NCBI GenBank assembly: GCA_043811005.1
Contig: JBDRNO010000011.1
Location: 1 to 32,738, forward strand
DNA: 32,738 nt
From: JBDRNO01 sp043811005
Lineage (GTDB): Bacteria; Bacteroidota; Bacteroidia; NORP154
Direction of reading: 5' to 3'
Positions within the stretch are counted from its first letter, which is position 1. Each line of letters opens with the position of its first letter. Position numbers and translations under genes: made by a program. This document shows, piece by piece, positions 22,343 through 29,657 of this stretch. The notes below the pieces were generated by a model, which worked only from the letters and a program-made list of their open reading frames with translations, did no database searches and was not told where the DNA came from.

Positions 22343-23575
22343 TTATTCATAAATTTTTTCATCTTCAGCACCAGATTCCTGAGCGTCATTTTCCACATCC
22401 CGCACGCTGCTATCATGCTCAAGAACTTCTTTGAGGTATTCGTGTTGAATAATGAGATTCATGATCTCATTTGTACCAGTCCATATTGACATCAGCCGTG
22501 AATCCCTTAAGAGCTTTTCGATGGGAAAAACGTTTGTATAACCGATTCCTCCCATTATTTGCATTGAATTATTTACAATTTCCCATGCTGACTCAGTAGC
22601 AAATTTCTTGGATTCAGACACAAGTCTGCGTGTATAGCCGGTACATCCTAATTTATCAACTGCCTTTGCAGCTCCAAATACCAGCCCACATGCCGCATCC
22701 AGTTTTGTAATACAATCTGCAATTTTAAAGTTCACACCTTGAAACTCGCGGATCTTTTTACCAAATGCCTTTCTTTTATCACTATATCTTGAAGCAATTT
22801 CCAATGCTGCGCGTGCCAGCCCAATCGCTCCTGCTGCTGTTGTTATACGTTCAGGTATCATCATCTGATAAAAAATATCCCCACCCCTGTTTTCCTCAAA
22901 AAGAAGGTTTTCAACAGGTACCCGCGTATTTTTAAATATTATCCTTCCGGCACCACCGCCTTTTGTACCCATCAAACCATAAAGATATTTTGTTTCAACC
23001 CCCATATCCCTTTCAACGATAAATGCGCTTAGTGATTTTGATGAAATATCGTCACCTGTCTTTGCATAAACAAGAAAAATATCAGCACCTTCGGCTCCCA
23101 CAACGAATCGCTTTTGTCCATTTAAAATGTAAAAATCTCCTTCTTTTCTGGCAATGGTTGTAGCGCCAAAAAAGTCAGAACCTCCACGCGGTTCTGTAAG
23201 TGCTTCAGCACAAAAGATATCTCCCTTTATCAAAGGTTCAAGATACTTCTTCTTTTGCTCTTCTGTACCAAAAACATGAATTGCCTCGCCAACAATGCTC
23301 ACAAGAGAATATAAACAAGTTAGTGAAGCGCCCAGCACCCCCACTTCTTCAAGAGCTACTATCTCATCGCTCCATTGCAGCCCCCGGGCACCACAATCCT
23401 TAGAAAATCTCAAACCCAGCAGATCTCTCCTTGCTGCTTCAAGAACAAATTCCCTGGGATAACGGACTTTATCTGCATCCATATCAAGTAATAACTGCCT
23501 GGGAACCCATTTCACAAATCCCCTTACTTCATCTCTGAGTTTTTTTTGTTGCTCTGTTAACAATGCTTCTATCAT
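22343..23575 (-). CDS. Acyl-CoA dehydrogenase family protein
   Basis: A FAD-dependent dehydrogenase of 410 residues that oxidises acyl-CoA thioesters at the alpha-beta bond. The N-terminal helical domain is followed by AEALTEPRGGSDFFG and GQKRFVVGAEGADI of the middle beta domain, then the C-terminal helical domain (RKAFGKKIREFQGVNFKIAD, QIMGGIGYTNVFPIEKLLRD). In short- and medium-chain enzymes the catalytic Glu lies in YEGT near the C terminus; here that site reads WTGTNEI, with Thr. A glutamate is instead found at Glu242 (MIPERITTA), the position used by isovaleryl-CoA and long-chain dehydrogenases, so a branched or long substrate is suggested. The acidic tail (SGAEDEKIYE) is unusual. ATG at 23575 fits the family start. 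Confidence 0.9.
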   Translation of the reverse strand: MIEALLTEQQKKLRDEVRGFVKWVPRQLLLDMDADKVRYPREFVLEAARRDLLGLRFSKDCGARGLQWSDEIVALEEVGVLGASLTCLYSLVSIVGEAIHVFGTEEQKKKYLEPLIKGDIFCAEALTEPRGGSDFFGATTIARKEGDFYILNGQKRFVVGAEGADIFLVYAKTGDDISSKSLSAFIVERDMGVETKYLYGLMGTKGGGAGRIIFKNTRVPVENLLFEENRGGDIFYQMMIPERITTAAGAIGLARAALEIASRYSDKRKAFGKKIREFQGVNFKIADCITKLDAACGLVFGAAKAVDKLGCTGYTRRLVSESKKFATESAWEIVNNSMQIMGGIGYTNVFPIEKLLRDSRLMSIWTGTNEIMNLIIQHEYLKEVLEHDSSVRDVENDAQESGAEDEKIYE

Positions 23576-23602
23576 TATTTTTCCTCCCTTCTAATAATTT
23601 CT

Positions 23603-23634
23603 TTTTTAATCAATTTACGAAGTTATGTTCTTTA
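23603..23634 (-). repeat. Solo copy of the 30-bp post-stop motif
   Basis: On the minus strand this reads AAAGAACATAACTTCG then TAAATTGATTAAAAAA, the same leader word that opens repeat copies B and C and the 16590 repeat. It lies just after the stop of the adenosine-deaminase-like remnant. Confidence 0.5.
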
Positions 23635-23640
23635 AATATG

Positions 23641-24105
23641 TTAACCTCTTTTTTTAGAAAAAGCTGAATGAATTGAGTTGTTGTAAATATTTTTTAAATC
23701 TAATGTTCGTAATAATGTACCTAAGAAATTTATTTTAATATTCTTATATTTTTGTTTAAGATCGTTAAATTTATTTATAAGTGAAAAATCAATATTTTGA
23801 TCAGAATAAATAGCAAAATATAACATTATTTCACAATACTTGACGTTATATCTTATCAATTCCTTAATATACAATTCTGTCAGATCATATAATATATTTA
23901 CATGTTTTTTATAAACAGGTCGAAAAGATTCAATGAATTCTATCCATTTTTTGTAATTTTTTACAGGAAAAAATCTATTCAGTTTTACTAAATCTATTTC
24001 TTGATATTTATTATATTGTTTTTGTAAAACCGATAATTTCCCGGGGCAAATAATTCCTTCGGAATGACAGTGCAGTTCAACTTTTTCTATTTTATTAATA
24101 TCCAA
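23641..24105 (-). pseudogene. Adenosine/AMP deaminase-like remnant, catalytic middle missing
   Basis: 154 residues from TTG at 24105; no ATG is available. It opens with the family's metal-binding HxH strand (EKVELHCHSEG, His12 and His14). It continues through helices to the next core strand, YNVKYCEIMLYFA, and INFLGTLLRTL. The deaminase family runs to about 340 residues with a catalytic HAGE-type Glu/His, a further His and an SLNSDDP-type Asp pair; all are absent. The last 20 residues, LDLKNIYNNSIHSAFSKKRG, resemble the closing helix of the family (NSI..SF) rather than the segment after the second strand. That suggests N and C ends were joined in frame with about 180 residues lost. The N-terminal identity is fairly safe; the C-terminal match is weaker. 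Base composition is more AT rich than its neighbours. Confidence 0.6.
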
Positions 24106-24225
24106 TTTAAAGTTTGATTAATAATAATTATTAAAAAAATTGCCTGCTGCTGATTGGTGACTACGGACTTGTATATGATAAAGGAGGAATAAAAAATAAG
24201 CATTTTTATATTCAAAACAAGTTCG

Positions 24226-25428
24226 TTATTCGTTGATAATTCCAGGATACACTTTCAGAGCTTCCTCAAGGCATTCCATAGCATTTTTTATGGCATCCAA
24301 ATTCAAAACATACGCTATTCTCACTTCATCTGTTCCAAGCCCTTTGGTTGAATAAAAGCCCGTGGCTGGCGCAAGCATCACGGTTTGCTTATTGTATTCA
24401 AATTCTTCCAGTATCCACTGACAGAATCTATCACAATCATCAATGGGCAGCCGGGCAATAACATAGAACGCTCCGCTTGGCTTGGAGCAGAAAACACCAT
24501 CAATCCTGTTTAACGAGTCAACGATCAGGTCTCTTCTTTTAACATACTCGTCCGAAACATCATCGAAGTAGGAATCGGGGGTTTCCAATGCTGCTTCAGC
24601 GGCAATTTGTCCGAATGTAGGGGGGCTTAACCTTGCCTGGGCATATTTAAGGGCGGTTTCACAAACTTCTTTGTTTTTTGATATAATTGCCCCTATCCTG
24701 GCGCCACATAAGCTGTACCTCTTTGATATGGAATCAACCATAACCACGTTTTGTTCAATGCCTTTCAAATTCATCGCAGAGAAATGGATTTTTCCGTCAT
24801 AGCAGAATTCGCGGTACACCTCGTCTGAAAATAAATATAAATCATGCCCCCTGACAATGTCTCTTAAGGATTCCAGCTCTTCTTTTGAATATAGGTAGCC
24901 GGTAGGGTTATTGGGATTACAGATCATTATTGCCCTGGTCCTGGGTGTTATAAGTTTTTCAAATTCAGTGATGGATGGCAATGCAAAACCATCTTCAATT
25001 TTAGCAGTGACAGACCTTACAGTAACACCAGCACCACAACTGAACCCGTTATAATTTGTATAAAACGGTTCGGGAATAATAACCTCTTCACCCGGGTTCA
25101 GGCAGGTCATCAAGGCAAATAATATAGCTTCAGACCCTCCTGTAGTTATAGTGATATTAGTATGGTCAATTTCAATATTATGTTTCCTGTAATATTCAAC
25201 CAGCCCTCTCCTGTATGATTCAAAGCCGGCAGAATGGCTATATTCTATTACTCTTAAATCAATATCCTTGATTTTCTTCAGAACAACTTCAGGTGTTTCA
25301 ATATCGGGTTGACCGATATTAAGGTGATAAACCGTTATTCCTTTTCTTTTTGCTTCCTCGGCATAAGGAACTAGCTTACGTATTGGTGATTCTGGCATTT
25401 GGTTGCCCCTAATAGATATTGATAGCAT
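24226..25428 (-). CDS. PLP-dependent class I/II aminotransferase (aspartate aminotransferase-like)
   Basis: 400 residues, fold type I. The family landmarks are HLNIGQPDIETP near the N terminus, TTGGSEAILFAL, the PLP-phosphate and ring-binding CNPNNPTGYL (170-179) and SDEVYREF (201-208). The PLP lysine is Lys236 in SISKRYSLCGARIG, and the carboxylate-binding Arg is in DEVRIAYVLN. The substrate is not certain from sequence; annotations in Bacteroidota usually say aspartate aminotransferase. ATG at 25428 gives a 10-residue leader before Met11 (MPESPIRKLVPYA), which is an equally good start. The gene shares strand with the DUF1573 pair upstream but is separated by a hairpin. Confidence 0.92.
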   Translation of the reverse strand: MLSISIRGNQMPESPIRKLVPYAEEAKRKGITVYHLNIGQPDIETPEVVLKKIKDIDLRVIEYSHSAGFESYRRGLVEYYRKHNIEIDHTNITITTGGSEAILFALMTCLNPGEEVIIPEPFYTNYNGFSCGAGVTVRSVTAKIEDGFALPSITEFEKLITPRTRAIMICNPNNPTGYLYSKEELESLRDIVRGHDLYLFSDEVYREFCYDGKIHFSAMNLKGIEQNVVMVDSISKRYSLCGARIGAIISKNKEVCETALKYAQARLSPPTFGQIAAEAALETPDSYFDDVSDEYVKRRDLIVDSLNRIDGVFCSKPSGAFYVIARLPIDDCDRFCQWILEEFEYNKQTVMLAPATGFYSTKGLGTDEVRIAYVLNLDAIKNAMECLEEALKVYPGIINE

Positions 25429-25462
25429 TTTGATTTAAGATTTATTGTTGTTTAAAATTGCT

Positions 25463-25488
25463 TTTCATCCGCCAGCTAGCGGATGAAA
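25463..25488. repeat. Hairpin TTTCATCCGC / GCGGATGAAA
   Basis: A perfect 10-bp stem with loop CAGCTA lies in the 119-bp gap between the DUF1573 gene and the aminotransferase gene. Its core CCGCCAGCTAGCGG is a close variant of the palindrome at 3185-3200, so it belongs to a dispersed family. It may attenuate transcription between the genes. Confidence 0.65.
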
Positions 25489-25547
25489 TCGGTAGCGGAA
25501 ATTTGTGTTTGGTTTTTCGTCATTGTCAATTGCCTATTGCCAACTGC

Positions 25548-26015
25548 CTACTTTTCCTTATTATCAACCATTCCTTTAAACCTGAGCTTTGTGGGAGAAT
25601 TGTTTTCATTTGAATAAACTTCAAGTATATGATCCTGCCATCCAATTTTCCCTTTGGTGTTGAACTTAATGCGGATTGTACCTTTTTGACCCGGTTTTAC
25701 CGGTTCTTTTGGCCATTCGGGTTTTGTGCATCCGCATGTTACTTTGATGTTATTAATTATCAATGGTTGGTCTCCGGTATTTTCAAAAATGTAATTGAAG
25801 TTCAGTATCTCTCCCGCCTTGACCTTTTCATATTTAATGGTTTTTTTCTCAAATTGGAATTTAGGGCCTGCCGGCTGGCAGAATGAAGATGATATCGTGA
25901 CTATTGAAAGGAAAAATACTAACCAGGTGTATAAATATATACGTGGGATGATTAACAATTTATGAAAAATTGCGGATTTCGATGTATGAAAAATCAATCC
26001 AAAATTAAAAATCAC
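25548..26015 (-). CDS. DUF1573 protein, secreted, shorter paralogue
   Basis: Up to 155 residues. A hydrophobic signal (IYLYTWLVFFLSIVTISSSF) is followed by a single Ig-like DUF1573 domain: KYEKVKAGEILNFNYIF, NTGDQPLIINNIKVTCGC, PEWPKEPVKPGQKGTIRIKF. The CGCT motif, typical of the family, is present. The frame has no ATG. GTG at 26015 gives a long leader, and TTG at 25955 would give a normal signal peptide and is my preferred alternative. The function of DUF1573 is not established. It lies 31 bp downstream of a longer paralogue and is likely co-transcribed with it. Confidence 0.8.
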   Translation of the reverse strand: MIFNFGLIFHTSKSAIFHKLLIIPRIYLYTWLVFFLSIVTISSSFCQPAGPKFQFEKKTIKYEKVKAGEILNFNYIFENTGDQPLIINNIKVTCGCTKPEWPKEPVKPGQKGTIRIKFNTKGKIGWQDHILEVYSNENNSPTKLRFKGMVDNKEK

Positions 26016-26046
26016 AAATTACAAGCACCAAATAACAAATAAGTCA

Positions 26047-26673
26047 CTAACTTTTCTTAATGGGAGTAACGCCTTCAGTCACTTTTTTTTCAGGAACCGT
26101 CTGTTCATTCTGCTGTACGGGGTTGGATTTGATTGTTCCTTTGATAGTTAACCTTTTATTTGGTGTTTTGGCATTTGAAGTGATTGTTATCGTTTTGGTG
26201 AAACTTCCAACCCTGTTTGTAGAGTATTTTACTTTAATTACACCTGTTTTACCAGGCAGAATAGGTTCTTTGGGCCAACTTGGAACAGTGCAACCGCATG
26301 ATGCCTTTGCACGTGAAATGATTAAAGGTTCTTTTCCAGTGTTGGTGAATTTGAATTCACGAACACCATCACCATTGTATTCAACGGTACCATAATCCAT
26401 AACATCTTTTTCGAAAGCTATTTCAGGTGCATTGGGATTTTGAACAACAGGTACAGTTGTTGCCGGCTGTTCAGGTTGTTCTGTTACAGCACTTTTTACA
26501 GGTTGCGCTTCTACAGCTTTTCTTTCAGGTTGTAGCTTAACTGCGGATTTTACCGCAGGCGCTTTTACTACAGGCGTTACCTCTTTGGGCTTATCAGTAG
26601 TTTTTGATTCCTGTGCATTCGCAGCTATTAATGTAATGGCTGCAATTCCGATTGATAGGATAATTTTTTTCAT
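26047..26673 (-). CDS. DUF1573 protein, secreted, with long linker
   Basis: 208 residues from ATG 26673 (MKKIILSIGIAAITLIAANAQ), a textbook signal peptide; a TTG further upstream at 26703 can be discounted. Next comes a Pro/Val/Lys/Glu-rich linker of about 65 residues containing repeats of VKSAV and QPV, likely disordered. Then one DUF1573 domain: DYGTVEYNGDGVREFKFTN, EPLIISRAKASCGCTVPSWP and PILPGKTGVIKVKYSTNRVG. A short polar tail ends TPIKKS. It is the promoter-proximal member of the tandem pair; the two domains share the CGCT motif and the WPKEP(I/V)xPG loop, showing duplication. Confidence 0.85.
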   Translation of the reverse strand: MKKIILSIGIAAITLIAANAQESKTTDKPKEVTPVVKAPAVKSAVKLQPERKAVEAQPVKSAVTEQPEQPATTVPVVQNPNAPEIAFEKDVMDYGTVEYNGDGVREFKFTNTGKEPLIISRAKASCGCTVPSWPKEPILPGKTGVIKVKYSTNRVGSFTKTITITSNAKTPNKRLTIKGTIKSNPVQQNEQTVPEKKVTEGVTPIKKS

Positions 26674-26700
26674 TTCGTATAGGAATTTCAATTTAGAGTG

Positions 26701-26708
26701 CAAATATA
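26701..26708 (-). promoter_or_regulatory. Promoter -7 box for the DUF1573 pair
   Basis: TATATTTG on the minus strand, an exact TAnnTTTG, 27 nt before the ATG at 26673. The -33 element is not clear. Confidence 0.5.
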
Positions 26709-26789
26709 AAAATTCTTTATTTAAAAGCGTAACTTGAAGAAAACTTAGAATTTACTAATAGAGGTATCTAAAATCGTGCCATTTTTTTA

Positions 26790-26797
26790 TACTTTTG
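26790..26797 (+). promoter_or_regulatory. Promoter -7 box for valS
   Basis: TACTTTTG, matching TAnnTTTG, 46 nt before the valS ATG. The two divergent boxes are about 80 bp apart, so the DUF1573 pair and valS share one control region. Confidence 0.5.
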
Positions 26798-26843
26798 CAA
26801 AACTTGTTCTTATTTCACAAAGTTCTATTCTTAACACTTAACC

Positions 26844-29498
26844 ATGCAAATCCCAAAACATTACGAACCCAGGAAAACCGAAGACAAGTGGTATAAATAC
26901 TGGATAAACAATGGTTTCTTCCATTCCGAACCTGACGACAGGGAGCCATATGCAATTGTTATCCCCCCGCCTAATGTAACCGGGGCTTTGCACATGGGAC
27001 ACATGCTCAATAATACTATACAGGATATATTGGTGCGAAGGGCAAGAATGCAAGGTTTTAATGCCTGCTGGGTACCGGGAACAGACCATGCATCTATTGC
27101 AACCGAAGCCAAAGTTGTAGCTCTGCTCAAAGAAAAAGGTATTGATAAATCAGAACTATCCCGCGAAGAGTTTTTAAAGCACGCCTGGGAATGGAAAGAA
27201 AAGCACGGTGGGATCATTCTTGAGCAACTAAAAAAATTAGGCGCCTCCTGTGACTGGAACCGCACACGCTTTACTATGGAAGAAGAGCTTTCAAAAGCTG
27301 TTATACATGTGTTTATTGATTTGTATAATAAAGGGTTGATCTATCGCGGTGAGAGGATGGTGAATTGGGATCCCGTTGGATTGACCGCTGTTTCTGATGA
27401 AGAGGTCATTCATAAAGAAGAGGATTCGAAATTCTATTATATACGTTATAAGATAGTAGAAGGAACGGGAAATGAGTATATTACCATTGCAACAACCCGC
27501 CCAGAAACCATCCTGGGGGATACAGCTATTTGTTTACATCCTGATGATAAACGATACAGGCATTTAGAAGGTAAAATGGCTTTGGTGCCACTTATCAATC
27601 GCCCGATACCATTCATCTTTGATGAATATGTTGACATAGAGTTCGGAACCGGAGCATTGAAGGTAACACCTGCCCACGATGTTAATGACAATGAATTGGG
27701 AAAAAAACACAAACTTGAAACAATTGATATTTTTAATAATGACGGAACATTAAATAAAAACGCACAGATCTTTATTGGAGAGGATCGCTTTATAGTGAGA
27801 GAAAAAATTTCCAAACAACTTGACAAGGAAGGGCATTTGGAAAAAGTGGAATTGTTAAACAATAAAGTCGGTTATTCTGAACGAACCGATACAGTAATAG
27901 AACCCAAGCTTTCCATACAGTGGTTTTGTAATATGAAAAATCTGGTAAAACCGGCACTGGAAAATGTGATGAACGACAACATCAAATTCTATCCCTCAAA
28001 GTATAAAAACACTTATAAATACTGGATGGAAAACGTTAGAGATTGGTGTATTTCCCGTCAATTGTGGTGGGGACACAGGATACCTGCCTGGTATTATGGA
28101 AAAGGTACTGATGATTATGTGGTAGCCGAAACAATAGAAGAAGCATTTCAAATAGCCAATTCAAAATTAAAAATTAATAATTTAAAATTAGAGGATTTAA
28201 GACAGGATGAAGATGTTTTGGATACATGGTTCTCCTCCTGGCTTTGGCCCATCTCAGTGTTTGATGGTTTTTCCAAAAAGGGAGAAAAAGACATTCAATA
28301 TTATTATCCTACCGATGCCTTGGTAACTGCTCCCGAGATACTCTTCTTTTGGGTGGCGAGAATGATAATGGCGGGTTATGAGTACATGGGAGAAAAACCG
28401 TTTAAAAATGTTTACTTCACGGGTATTGTCAGGGATAAACAGCACAGGAAAATGTCAAAATCCCTCGGCAATTCACCAGAACCTCTCGATTTGATCGGTA
28501 AATACGGGGCAGACGGGGTCAGGGTCGGCATGTTGTTGTGTTCGCCTGCCGGGAATGACCTGCTATTTGATGAAAGCTTATGCGAGCAGGGAAGAAATTT
28601 CTGTAATAAAATTTGGAACGCTTTCAGATTGGTCAAGAGCTGGGAAGTTGAAGATACTACAAAGCAACCGGAAAGCAGTAAGGTGGCTGTTAACTGGTTT
28701 AATGCCAAATTAAACCTGACAATTGAAACCATAAATAATCATTTCTCCAAATACCGCATTTCCGATGCCTTGATGGCTACATATAAATTAATATGGGATG
28801 ATTTTTGCTCATGGTACCTGGAAATTATTAAACCGGATTATGAACAGCCAATTGATAAGATAACTTTTGATGCTTCTATTAATTTCTTTGAACGGCTGTT
28901 AAAGCTTCTTCACCCTTTTATGCCTTTTATATCAGAAGAGTTATGGCACTTGATACGTGAGAGGGATGCAAAAGTTAGTATTGTAGTTTCAGATTGGGCA
29001 GAAGCCGGAAAGACTGATGATAAGCTGATAGATTCATTTAATACAACCATTGAGGTGATCACTGGGATAAGAAACGTTCGCAAAGAGAAGAATATACACA
29101 AAAAGCAGCAATTATCTTTGCTTATTAAATCCGATCCTCACTCACATGATACTTGCTTTGACAGTGTGATCTTAAAACTATGTAACTTATCAGGATTAAC
29201 TTACCAGCCACGGCAGAAAGGGGATAAAGATCATAAAATTGATAATGCTGTTTCATTTATTGTTAGATCCACTGAATACTTCATTCCCATAGAAAATGCT
29301 GTTGATCCGGAAGATGAAATCATAAAGGTTCGCCAGGAGTTAGAGTATACCAAAGGGTTTTTACGATCAATAATGAAAAAGCTGGACAACGAGAACTTTA
29401 TTAATAACGCTCCTCCCCAGGTAATTGAAAAAGAGCGCAAAAAACAGGTGGATGCAGAGGTGAAAATAAAGGTTTTGGAAGAGCAGTTGGAAGGGTAA
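26844..29498 (+). CDS. valS: Valyl-tRNA synthetase
   Basis: A class Ia aminoacyl-tRNA synthetase that charges tRNA-Val, 884 residues, normal length. The catalytic HIGH-type motif is PPNVTGALHMGHML and the second is HRKMSKSLGNSPEP. The CP1 editing domain that removes mischarged Thr carries TIATTRPETILGDTAI and LKVTPAHDVNDNELG. The anticodon-binding region has PFMPFISEELWH, and a C-terminal coiled-coil arm (KVRQELEYTKGFLRSI...KIKVLEEQLEG) ends the protein. The conserved block DEDVLDTWFSSWLWPISVF is preceded at residues 439-450 by NSKLKINNLKLE, encoded by an AT-rich run that resembles the intergenic repeat near 25990. ATG 26844 matches the usual start. Confidence 0.96.
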   Translation: MQIPKHYEPRKTEDKWYKYWINNGFFHSEPDDREPYAIVIPPPNVTGALHMGHMLNNTIQDILVRRARMQGFNACWVPGTDHASIATEAKVVALLKEKGIDKSELSREEFLKHAWEWKEKHGGIILEQLKKLGASCDWNRTRFTMEEELSKAVIHVFIDLYNKGLIYRGERMVNWDPVGLTAVSDEEVIHKEEDSKFYYIRYKIVEGTGNEYITIATTRPETILGDTAICLHPDDKRYRHLEGKMALVPLINRPIPFIFDEYVDIEFGTGALKVTPAHDVNDNELGKKHKLETIDIFNNDGTLNKNAQIFIGEDRFIVREKISKQLDKEGHLEKVELLNNKVGYSERTDTVIEPKLSIQWFCNMKNLVKPALENVMNDNIKFYPSKYKNTYKYWMENVRDWCISRQLWWGHRIPAWYYGKGTDDYVVAETIEEAFQIANSKLKINNLKLEDLRQDEDVLDTWFSSWLWPISVFDGFSKKGEKDIQYYYPTDALVTAPEILFFWVARMIMAGYEYMGEKPFKNVYFTGIVRDKQHRKMSKSLGNSPEPLDLIGKYGADGVRVGMLLCSPAGNDLLFDESLCEQGRNFCNKIWNAFRLVKSWEVEDTTKQPESSKVAVNWFNAKLNLTIETINNHFSKYRISDALMATYKLIWDDFCSWYLEIIKPDYEQPIDKITFDASINFFERLLKLLHPFMPFISEELWHLIRERDAKVSIVVSDWAEAGKTDDKLIDSFNTTIEVITGIRNVRKEKNIHKKQQLSLLIKSDPHSHDTCFDSVILKLCNLSGLTYQPRQKGDKDHKIDNAVSFIVRSTEYFIPIENAVDPEDEIIKVRQELEYTKGFLRSIMKKLDNENFINNAPPQVIEKERKKQVDAEVKIKVLEEQLEG
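28158..28193 (+). repeat. AT-rich repeat-like tract inside valS
   Basis: AATTCAAAATTAAAAATTAA followed by TAATTTAAAATTAGAG encodes NSKLKINNLKLE in frame. Its word pattern (CAAAATTAAAAAT) matches the spacer at 25994-26008, suggesting that intergenic repeat DNA entered a tolerant loop. Confidence 0.45.
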
Positions 29499-29518
29499 TG
29501 ACAATCCTAAATAAATTT

Positions 29519-29626
29519 TTAAATCACAAACGTAAATCCCTTGTTCTTTTGTTTAGTTATATTCCTTTTACTTTCAATCATCTGATGAAGCACTGTAGTA
29601 AACTCTTTGCTTAAATACCTTATCAT
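29519..29626 (-). CDS. Possible 35-aa ORF or gene remnant, unknown
   Basis: ATG 29626 to TAA 29519 encodes MIRYLSKEFTTVLHQMIESK and RNITKQKNKGFTFVI, a plausible helix with a basic tail. The frame is open further upstream without a start (YFDIKDESI precedes), so it may be the C-terminal remnant of a lost gene. I recognise no family, and nothing else is seen in the gap between valS and the T9SS gene. Confidence 0.25.
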   Translation of the reverse strand: MIRYLSKEFTTVLHQMIESKRNITKQKNKGFTFVI

Positions 29627-29657
29627 AATACTTTCATCTTTTATGTCAAAATACCCG

